Positions 22,449 through 28,976 of a stretch of 29,783 nt of DNA are shown here, piece after piece. Below the pieces are notes generated by a model that did no database searches, was not told the DNA's origin, and saw only the letters and a list, made by a program, of their open reading frames with translations. Position numbers and translations under genes: made by a program. How positions within the stretch are numbered: the stretch's first letter is position 1; each line of letters begins with the position of its first letter. This DNA comes from UMGS363 sp051891935 (GTDB lineage: Bacteria > Bacillota > Clostridia > Oscillospirales > Ruminococcaceae). The stretch is taken from positions 1 through 29,783 of the forward strand of contig JBJFFR010000169.1 in the NCBI GenBank assembly GCA_051891935.1. Direction: 5' to 3'.

Positions 22449-23111
22449 ATGAAAGTAATTATAGTCGGCGGAGGCAAGGTCGGATATTACCTTATAAGAA
22501 CGCTTATCGAGCATAAGCATGAGCCTACCGTCATCGAGATCAATAAATCCGTCAGCGAGCACATCGCTGATAATATGGATATCCCCGTTATCCTTGGCGA
22601 CGCCACAAACATTGATATTCTCCGTGCCGCAGGTGCGGACGAAGCTGACGCCTTTATCAGCGTAACGGGCAATGACCAGTGCAATATGATCTCCTGCCAG
22701 CTTGCGAAGAATGAATTTGGTGTTGCAAAAACTATCGCAAGGTCGAATAACCCGAAAAATGTCGAGGTCATAAAGGCTTTCGGCGTTGACACGGTAATAA
22801 ACAGCACGGACAGCATTGCTTCTCTCATAGAACGCGAGGTGGATACGAACAGGATAAAACAGCTGCTGCAGCTCGACGACGGCGCTGTTTCTCTTTTCGA
22901 AGTCACTCTCCCAGACGATTATGTCTATGACGGAAAAATGCTTATGGATCTGAAGCTGCCGCCGCTTTTCAATATAGTTTCCATTACGCGCGCAGGCGGC
23001 ATAATCATCCCGAGAGGTCAGACTGTGCTCCGCAGCAAAGACAAGCTCCTGATGATCTCCGATCCGTCTATTATAAAAGAGATCAAGAATACATTCAAAA
23101 TAAAAGATTAA
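22449..23111 (+). CDS. TrkA/KtrA-like RCK protein, second of a tandem pair
   Basis: A 220-residue K+ channel-regulating subunit. The TrkA_N Rossmann domain is MKVIIVGGGKVGYYLIRTL (GxGxxG) with the acidic residue in VIEINKS and the GDATN motif. DAFISVTGNDQCNMISCQLAK and IARSNNP follow. The TrkA_C domain (about residues 135-218) ends IIIPRGQTVLRSKDKLLMIS. This copy keeps the usual nucleotide-binding residues. AAGGAG lies 8 bases before the ATG. It follows the first RCK gene by 55 bases and precedes the FtsA-like gene by 13 bases, so all three may be one transcript. Confidence 0.9.
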   Translation: MKVIIVGGGKVGYYLIRTLIEHKHEPTVIEINKSVSEHIADNMDIPVILGDATNIDILRAAGADEADAFISVTGNDQCNMISCQLAKNEFGVAKTIARSNNPKNVEVIKAFGVDTVINSTDSIASLIEREVDTNRIKQLLQLDDGAVSLFEVTLPDDYVYDGKMLMDLKLPPLFNIVSITRAGGIIIPRGQTVLRSKDKLLMISDPSIIKEIKNTFKIKD

Positions 23112-23124
23112 AGGACTGATGACA

Positions 23125-25431
23125 ATGCCGAAAACAGCTCCCGAACAAACTGAAGAGAAAAAAGTAAAAAGGGCTGCACGTTCAGCTCCCAAAACTGCTG
23201 CAGCAAAAACATCGGAAGAAAAAGCACCGTCAAAGGCAGCAACTACAAAAACAGCAACATCTAAAACGGCAACGACAAAAACGTCAAAAACAGCCAAAAC
23301 AACAAAAAAAGCACCTTCAAAGAGGCTTCGCAAACAGGCTGCAAACGAAATATTTGCTCTTGATATAGGTACAAGAAACGTTATCGGCGTTTTCGGAACG
23401 ATCGTTGACGGAGTATTTACTGTATCGGCTTACAGCGAATATGCACACACACAAAGAGCAATGATCGACGGTCAGATCGAGGACATTGCCGAAGTTGCAA
23501 GAGTAGTAAAGCTCGTAAAGGGCAAGCTTGAAGAAAAAACAGGCGTATCGCTTTCAAAAGTATCAATCGCAGCCGCAGGACGCGCTCTCAAAACACAGCA
23601 CACCGAGCTTGAATTCGAAATTGACGACAAGGAAGCCATTACCGAGGAGGCTGTAAAGTCGTTCGAGGTCGAAACCGTATTCAAGGCACAGAATGAGCTT
23701 GACGAGAAGGTAAAAAACGGCAATCTCGTCTTTTACTGCGTCGGTCACACAGTCGTAAATTATTTTCTTGACGATTACAAGATAAAGAACCTCATCGGAC
23801 ACAAGGGCAAAAAGGTAAAAGTCGAGCTTATCGCAGCCTTTCTCCCTAACGTTGTCGTTGAGAGCCTTTATTCCGTAATGGATATGAACAAGCTCGAGGT
23901 CACAAGCCTTACACTTGAACCTATTGCGGCGATGAATGTCATAATTCCGCCCGAAGTCCGTCTTATCAACATTGCGCTTGTCGATATCGGCGCAGGAACA
24001 TCGGATATTGCGATATCACAGAACGGCAGCATCGTTGCGTATGCAATGTCTACCGTTGCAGGTGATGAAATAACCGAGGAGATTATCCGCAGATACATCG
24101 TTGATTTTGAAACGGCAGAAAAAATGAAGATCTCCGCTTCAAAAAATGAATCGATTAAATTCACCGATATTTTAGGCTTTGAAAAAACCGTCACAGCGGA
24201 GGATTTCTATAAAAGTCTTGAACCTGCTGTCGGTTCTCTCGCAGCCAATATTTCCGAGAGCATCACAAACGCTAACGGCGGACAATCTCCTGCCGCTGTA
24301 TTCCTTGTAGGCGGCGGAAGCCTTGTTCCCGAGCTTGCATCGGTTGTTGCGGAAAAGCTCTCAATACCGAAGGAACGCGTCGCTGTCGGCGGAAAGAACG
24401 CTTACAAGAATATCAACCTCGGCAAAACAGGCATAGGCGGTCCCGAATATGTAACTCCTATCGGAATCGGCGTAACAGCTGTTGTAAACAAGGGCTACGA
24501 CTTCTCCGTAATAACGCTCAACGGCAAGAAGATGCGAATTTTCGATACCCGTTCCGTCAGCATTGCCGATATGCTCGTCATGGCAGGCTTCAAAACAAAT
24601 CAGATCATCGGACGTTCGGGCAGAAGCCTTACCTTCACGCTCAACGGTGAACGTCAGCTTATGAAAGGCGGCATCTCCGTTCCCGGACAGATCACTCTCA
24701 ACGGACTTCCCGTTTCGCTCGACCAGACTGTCAAGCAGGGTGATGTTATTGAATTTGTTCCTGCCGAAAGCGGAATGGACGCAAACGTCAACATCTCCGA
24801 TATTGCAGGCGATCTTTCCGATAAAACAGTTATGGTCGACGGAGTAAATTACCCTATCGGCATAACCGCTTCTGTCAACGGCAAGCCTGTCGGAAAGGAT
24901 TACGATATTCAGAACAATGACAAGGTCATAATAAACGAAACAGACACTCTCGGCGATCTTATGCCGCTTCTCCCGTTCGATGCCGAAGCGGTAGGCTTCT
25001 ACAAGGGCGGAAAGCAGCTGAGCTTTGACTATATTCTCCGTGCAAACGACGATATTTTAACAGGTGACAAGATAATCACCGACAGAGCACGAGAAGGCAG
25101 GATAGCAAAAGCCGTTGCCGAAAAAAGCGAGATAAAGACCGATTACTCCATTCCCGCTGATGCGCCTGTACAGACAGAACCCGAAAAGACTGCTCCGACC
25201 GAAGCAAACGAAAATTTCTATGTTGTTCTCAACGGAAAGAGCGTTATTCTACCTCCCCGTCCGAACAATGCACCGCACGAGTTCATCGAGCTTATGTCGA
25301 TAGCTGACATTGACCTTGATAATCCTCCCCCGAGCGGAGATATGATTACGACTATCAACGGAAAAAATGCAAGCTTTATGGACAGATTAAACGATGGTGA
25401 CATTGTAGTTATCCGCTGGGCTGACAAGTAA
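23125..25431 (+). CDS. FtsA-like actin-fold protein with basic N-terminal tail and C-terminal beta-grasp-like region
   Basis: A 768-residue protein, far longer than FtsA (about 420). Residues 1-75 are a disordered Lys/Thr/Ala tail with repeats such as KTATSKTATTKTSKTAK. The actin-like ATPase starts at about 76: phosphate-1 FALDIGTRNVIGVFG (Asp80), the FtsA 1C/SHS2 region, phosphate-2 VDIGAGTSDIAI (Asp287), and the adenosine motif FLVGGGSLVPELA (Gly396-398). The last 300 residues contain repeated units of the form LNGxx...GDxIxF/I, for example ITLNGLPVSLDQTVKQGDVIEFV and INGKNASFMDRLNDGDIVVIRW, like ubiquitin/MoaD-type beta-grasp folds. The canonical FtsA membrane-targeting amphipathic tail is absent. 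It may be a cell-division or envelope-scaffold protein; the exact role is unknown. ATG 23125 is 9 bases after AAAGGA. Confidence 0.85.
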   Translation: MPKTAPEQTEEKKVKRAARSAPKTAAAKTSEEKAPSKAATTKTATSKTATTKTSKTAKTTKKAPSKRLRKQAANEIFALDIGTRNVIGVFGTIVDGVFTVSAYSEYAHTQRAMIDGQIEDIAEVARVVKLVKGKLEEKTGVSLSKVSIAAAGRALKTQHTELEFEIDDKEAITEEAVKSFEVETVFKAQNELDEKVKNGNLVFYCVGHTVVNYFLDDYKIKNLIGHKGKKVKVELIAAFLPNVVVESLYSVMDMNKLEVTSLTLEPIAAMNVIIPPEVRLINIALVDIGAGTSDIAISQNGSIVAYAMSTVAGDEITEEIIRRYIVDFETAEKMKISASKNESIKFTDILGFEKTVTAEDFYKSLEPAVGSLAANISESITNANGGQSPAAVFLVGGGSLVPELASVVAEKLSIPKERVAVGGKNAYKNINLGKTGIGGPEYVTPIGIGVTAVVNKGYDFSVITLNGKKMRIFDTRSVSIADMLVMAGFKTNQIIGRSGRSLTFTLNGERQLMKGGISVPGQITLNGLPVSLDQTVKQGDVIEFVPAESGMDANVNISDIAGDLSDKTVMVDGVNYPIGITASVNGKPVGKDYDIQNNDKVIINETDTLGDLMPLLPFDAEAVGFYKGGKQLSFDYILRANDDILTGDKIITDRAREGRIAKAVAEKSEIKTDYSIPADAPVQTEPEKTAPTEANENFYVVLNGKSVILPPRPNNAPHEFIELMSIADIDLDNPPPSGDMITTINGKNASFMDRLNDGDIVVIRWADK

Positions 25432-25445
25432 TTCTATAAAAATGA

Positions 25446-25479
25446 AAACAGCGCTGTTCATTCGGACGGCGCTGTTTTT
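25446..25479 (+). terminator. Intrinsic terminator of the FtsA-like gene
   Basis: Stem AAACAGCGC/GCGCTGTTT (25446-25454 with 25469-25477) with a 14-base loop and a T-run. A-rich sequence on the left also allows function for the converging small gene. Confidence 0.87.
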
Positions 25480-25493
25480 CTGCTTTCAGAGCT

Positions 25494-25646
25494 TTATCTG
25501 AAATTCTTGTTGTTTTGCTGATTCTGCTGATTGTTGTTCTGCTGCTGATTCTGACGGTTGTTGTTCTGCTGATTGTTCTGCTGATTGTTCTGCTGATTGT
25601 TATTCTGCTGATTGTTGTTATTCTGCTGATTGTTCTGCTTGTTCAT
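25494..25646 (-). CDS. Asn/Gln-rich small protein
   Basis: A 50-residue protein that is almost only asparagine and glutamine: it begins MNKQNNQQNNNNQQNNN and ends QNNKNFR, and just 7 residues are not N or Q. The core is built on repeats of AAT-CAG-CAG-AAC. A good ribosome site, AAAGGGGAG, lies about 7 bases before the ATG, and the stop TAA is in frame. This supports real translation over chance repeat DNA. It converges on the FtsA-like gene and shares its terminator region. Such N/Q stretches are typical of aggregation-prone or spore/coat-type small proteins, but I do not recognise a family. A + strand frame over the same DNA would read as a Leu/Ile/Val string with no ribosome site. Confidence 0.72.
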   Translation of the reverse strand: MNKQNNQQNNNNQQNNNQQNNQQNNQQNNNRQNQQQNNNQQNQQNNKNFR

Positions 25647-25719
25647 AGATTATCTCCCCTTTGGTTGATCCTTAAAATAATAAGTTTTCGCAATAACAGA
25701 AAATTTTTTCGGCTTATCC

Positions 25720-25748
25720 TTGAATTTACGGCAAAGATAGTGTATAAT
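25720..25748 (+). promoter_or_regulatory. Promoter of malQ
   Basis: TTGAAT (25720-25725) and TATAAT (25743-25748) with a 17-base spacer, about 55 bases before the start codon. Confidence 0.8.
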
Positions 25749-25803
25749 AATTTTATATAAACTGCGAAAACCATAAAATATTATTTTCAAAGGATTGATC
25801 TTT

Positions 25804-27327
25804 ATGCATAGCTGCGGAATTTTACTACATATTTCCTCTCTGCCGAGCAATTACGGCATAGGAACTCTTGGAAAAGAAGCTTACGAATTTGTGGATTTTT
25901 TGAAAAAAAGCGGTCAGGAATACTGGCAGATACTTCCGGTTGGTCCAACAGGCTACGGTGATTCTCCCTATCAGAGCTACTCGGCTTACGCAGGAAATCC
26001 CCTACTCATTGATCTTGATATGCTCATCGAGGACGGTTTGCTCAATTCCGATGACCACGATCTGAAGGTGCTTCTGCACAAAGAGCATTTTGCCGACTAT
26101 GCACAGCTTTTCAGCTTTAAATATGTTATACTGCAGAAAGCTGCCGCAAGCTTTTTCTCAACCGCTTCAACCGAGGATATGCTCGATTTCAAGCGTTTCT
26201 GCTCGGAAAACGGATTCTGGCTCGATGATTATGCGCTCTTTATGTCGCTGAAATATCTGAACCATCAGGTTATGTGGACGGAATGGGACGATGATATCCG
26301 CCTGCGCGATCCCGATACAATAGAACGCTGTTCGGAAGAGCTTTCGGACGATATACTCTGCTGGAAATTTATGCAGTTTGAGTTTTTCAAACAATATTTT
26401 GCGCTCAAAGCTTATGCAAACAAAAACGGAATAAAGATCTACGGCGATATGCCGATCTATGTTTCAATGGACAGCTCCGATATATGGGCAAATCCCGATT
26501 TTTTTATGCTTGATGAAAACCGCCGCCCGACCAAGGTCGCCGGCTGCCCTCCCGATGACTTCTCCCCTACAGGTCAGCTCTGGGGCAATCCGCTCTACGA
26601 CTGGGACAAAATGGAAGAAGACGGCTATTCCTGGTGGATATCAAGAGTTGAATACTCCGCAAATCTCTTCGACCTGACAAGAATAGACCATTTCAGAGGC
26701 TTTGAAAGCTTCTATGCTATCCCTGCCGAGGATGAAACCGCTGAAAACGGCGAATGGCTGCAAGGACCGTCAATGAAGCTTTTTGATGCGATCAAGGCCG
26801 AACTCGGAGAAGTAAAGCTTGTTGCGGAAGATCTCGGCTTCCTCACGGACGAAGTAAAGCAGATGCTCAAGGACGCAGGCTATCCGGGAATGAACGTCCT
26901 CGAATTTGCATTTTACGGCAAGGAGGACAGCAATTATCTCCCCCACAACTATGTCCGCAACAGCGTTACATACATCGGCACTCACGACAATGATACAGCA
27001 ATGGGCTGGTATGACTCGCTTGAAAAGGCTGACAGAAAATTTGCCAAGAAATACATGGGACTAAACAAAAAAGAGGGCGTTTGCGGCGGACTTATCCGAA
27101 CAGCATTCGCAAGCATCTCCGACCTTGTAATTATCCAGATGCAGGATTATCTGGAGCTCGGTTCGGAAGCAAGAATGAACATCCCCTCGACTATCGGCGG
27201 AGGAAACTGGGCATGGCGTTTAAAGGAAGGCGATCTTTCCCCCGAGCTTTCTAAACGGATCAGGAAATATGCAAAAACATACTTCCGTATTCCCGTATCG
27301 AAAAAAGTTAAGGTTAAAAAGGCATAA
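25804..27327 (+). CDS. malQ: 4-alpha-glucanotransferase (amylomaltase, GH77)
   Basis: A 507-residue cytosolic enzyme that transfers alpha-1,4-glucan segments between maltodextrins. GH77 hallmarks are GILLHISSLPSNYGIGTLGKEAYEF at the N-terminus, YWQILPVGPTGYGDSPYQSYSAYAGNP, IYGDMPIYVSMDSSDIWANP and AGCPPDDFSPTGQLWGNPLYDW. The catalytic set is nucleophile Asp295 in RIDHFRG, acid/base Glu342 in AEDLG, and Asp395 in THDNDT. Length matches the bacterial enzyme without extra N-terminal domains. ATG 25804 lies 9 bases after AAAGGA. It is a single gene with its own promoter and terminator; no maltose operon surrounds it. Confidence 0.95.
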   Translation: MHSCGILLHISSLPSNYGIGTLGKEAYEFVDFLKKSGQEYWQILPVGPTGYGDSPYQSYSAYAGNPLLIDLDMLIEDGLLNSDDHDLKVLLHKEHFADYAQLFSFKYVILQKAAASFFSTASTEDMLDFKRFCSENGFWLDDYALFMSLKYLNHQVMWTEWDDDIRLRDPDTIERCSEELSDDILCWKFMQFEFFKQYFALKAYANKNGIKIYGDMPIYVSMDSSDIWANPDFFMLDENRRPTKVAGCPPDDFSPTGQLWGNPLYDWDKMEEDGYSWWISRVEYSANLFDLTRIDHFRGFESFYAIPAEDETAENGEWLQGPSMKLFDAIKAELGEVKLVAEDLGFLTDEVKQMLKDAGYPGMNVLEFAFYGKEDSNYLPHNYVRNSVTYIGTHDNDTAMGWYDSLEKADRKFAKKYMGLNKKEGVCGGLIRTAFASISDLVIIQMQDYLELGSEARMNIPSTIGGGNWAWRLKEGDLSPELSKRIRKYAKTYFRIPVSKKVKVKKA

Positions 27328-27331
27328 GAAT

Positions 27332-27364
27332 TGCGGTAACCGTTCAAAGGTTACCGCATTTTTT
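27332..27364 (+). terminator. Intrinsic terminator of malQ
   Basis: Stem TGCGGTAACC/GGTTACCGCA (27332-27341 with 27349-27358), 7-base loop, then T6. Repeat N begins about 10 bases later. Confidence 0.9.
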
Positions 27365-27373
27365 ATTCATTAG

Positions 27374-27583
27374 GGGTTCTCTAAAAACCGAGACTAAGCA
27401 ATATTTCGTATTGCTCGCAAATTTTCGTTTATGACTTTGTTCAGCTGCAAGGCAACAAACCGCAGTCAATACTAAAGAAACGCTGATAAATCAGCTTTTT
27501 CTTATGTATTACAAGGTTTGTTAACGCAGCAGATGAGCAAAGTCATAGATAATTTGCCGAGAAGGAGGTTTTTAGAGGTTCCC
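27374..27583. repeat. Palindromic element N with nested H-like core
   Basis: A 210-base imperfect palindrome. The ends are GGGTTCTCTAAAAACC (27374-27389) and, on the other strand, GGGAACCTCTAAAAACC (27583-27567). Long inner arms pair, for example 27418-27448 with 27526-27556 sharing GACTTTG(T/C)TCA. A small extra hairpin (GCAATA/TATTGC) lies in the left arm only. At the centre sits a 32-base remnant of element H. The right end overlaps the 3' end of the GNAT gene and supplies its stop codon. There is no coding capacity of its own. Confidence 0.7.
27473..27504 (+). repeat. Mini-H: internally deleted H-like element inside N
   Basis: Left half AAAGAAACGCTGAT and right half ATCAGCTTTTTCTT match the two ends of element H (AAGGAAACGCTGAT and ATCAGCTTTTTCCT) with the whole middle missing. 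The left flank ATACTA is the same as next to H copies A and B. It lies exactly at the apex of palindrome N. Confidence 0.6.
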
Positions 27584-28018
27584 ATTATATAATTTGTTAA
27601 AGCCCCCCCTGCGCATTACCTGCTGCTCTTTTACAACGGCATAGCCTCTCGAAACAAAGAACATTTTCGCCGTTATAGAAGCATGAACGGTCAGCTCATC
27701 CGAATTGGGATAGATTACCAGAGCATCACATATCGCAGTCGCAACACCCTTGCGCTGATAGTCCTTGTGAACATACAAACGGTCGAGATAACCGTCATCG
27801 GAAATATCGCCGAAGCCGATAATTATGCCGTTTTCCTCGGCAATAACGGTATAATGCTCCAAGAATGATCTATCCCACGCCGCAAGGTCTATGCTGCCGT
27901 CTGCCCAAGCACTGACCTGTTCAGCCGAATAATCCTGTATGTTCACATTATGAACGGTATCATAAAACAGCTTTGCTATCTCTTCGCAGTCGGAAGAACG
28001 GTATTTTCTTATAAACAT
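27572..28018 (-). CDS. GNAT-family N-acetyltransferase
   Basis: A 148-residue cytosolic acetyltransferase with the GNAT fold. The N-terminus is FIRKYRSSDCEEIAKLFYDTVHNVN. The strand VIAEENGIIIGFGDI is followed by the acetyl-CoA motif LDRLYVHKDYQRKGVATAICDAL, with the Q/RxxGxA signature QRKGVA. The substrate is unknown. ATG 28018 begins one base after the stop of the upstream permease gene, and GAAGAG inside that gene serves as ribosome site, so the two are coupled. The final residues and the TAA stop (27572-27574) are encoded by the end of repeat N, so the original C-terminus may have been altered by that insertion. Confidence 0.87.
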   Translation of the reverse strand: MFIRKYRSSDCEEIAKLFYDTVHNVNIQDYSAEQVSAWADGSIDLAAWDRSFLEHYTVIAEENGIIIGFGDISDDGYLDRLYVHKDYQRKGVATAICDALVIYPNSDELTVHASITAKMFFVSRGYAVVKEQQVMRRGGFNKLYNGNL

Positions 28019-28019
28019 A

Positions 28020-28976
28020 TTATCGCTCTTCACGGAAGTAATTCACACCGCAGGACGCAGGCTGCATTCTGCCCTTGTTCTTTTTAATGGATGTGATAAC
28101 GAGGATAAGCGCCGTGATAACGAACGGCAGCATATCATAGAAAGCGTTCGGGAGCGTGATAATTGACTTCGGCATATAGTATTTCAGAACGCTGAATGCA
28201 CCGAAGATAAGACTTCCGCCGATAGCCTTTAACGGACTCCACGCTGCAAAGATAACAAGCGCCACGGATATCCATCCCATGCCGTTTACGCTGTTGCTCA
28301 TCCATACGCCGCCGCAGACTACCATGGAGCAGTATGCGCCGCCAATACCGCATATTCCGCCGCCGAGAAGAAGATTTATATACTTGCTGCGGACAACGTG
28401 TATTCCGACAGCGTCGGCAGCTGCAGGATTTTCCCCAATTGTACGAAGATTAAGACCTGCTTTGGTTTTGTTAAGATAGATAAAAACTATAACTGCGATA
28501 ATAACACCGAGATAGATGAAAATATTATAGGAAAACAGCAGCTTTCCGACAACAGGGATATCACTTAAAATCGGTATGTAAATGTTACGCAGCTGCGACA
28601 TAATATGCTCGGGAAGCTTTAGATTGCCCGTTTCGGAACGTGTGATGTTGTATTCGCCTATGAAGTTGGAAAGTCCGCAGCCGAATATTGTCAGCGTAAG
28701 TCCCGTTACATTCTGATCAGCCATGAATGTTACTGTCAGAACGGCATAGATGAGCGCTGCTGCCGCACCCGAAAGGAACGCTGCAAGCATTGCAATGACA
28801 AGACTGTCGGAACGGTAGCCGGCCATAAAGCCAGCACAGGCACCAATTGCCATCATTCCCTCAACACCGAGGTTGAGATGACCCGATTTCTGATTGATTA
28901 TCTCTCCGACCGTTCCGTACAGAAGTGAAGCGCCTGCAAGAACTGCCGCAACAAGAAAGTTGATAAACATATCCAT
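28020..28976 (-). CDS. Nucleoside-type ABC transporter permease (NupQ/YufQ-like)
   Basis: A 318-residue membrane subunit of the BPD_transp_2 family. The sequence AVLAGASLLYGTVGEIINQKSGHLNLGVEGMMAIGA near the N-terminus is the signature of the nucleoside/simple-sugar-like permeases found with Bmp-family lipoproteins. NVTGLTLTIFGCGLSNF, the loop LRTIGENPAAADAVGIHV and GMGWISVALVIFAAWSPLKAIGG follow. About nine membrane segments are expected. Its ATG overlaps the stop of the preceding permease (TGATG) and AAGGAG lies 8 bases before it. With the neighbour it should form the heterodimeric channel; the ATPase and binding protein lie outside the window. Confidence 0.9.
   Translation of the reverse strand: MDMFINFLVAAVLAGASLLYGTVGEIINQKSGHLNLGVEGMMAIGACAGFMAGYRSDSLVIAMLAAFLSGAAAALIYAVLTVTFMADQNVTGLTLTIFGCGLSNFIGEYNITRSETGNLKLPEHIMSQLRNIYIPILSDIPVVGKLLFSYNIFIYLGVIIAVIVFIYLNKTKAGLNLRTIGENPAAADAVGIHVVRSKYINLLLGGGICGIGGAYCSMVVCGGVWMSNSVNGMGWISVALVIFAAWSPLKAIGGSLIFGAFSVLKYYMPKSIITLPNAFYDMLPFVITALILVITSIKKNKGRMQPASCGVNYFREER

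Noticed and set aside
25500..25640. CRISPR or tandem-repeat array
   Set aside because: The short repeats are in-frame Asn/Gln codons without spacers.
25515..25760. Plus-strand open frame encoding a Leu/Ile/Val string
   Set aside because: It is the complement of the CAG/AAC repeats of the Asn/Gln-rich gene, has no ribosome site, and runs into the malQ promoter.
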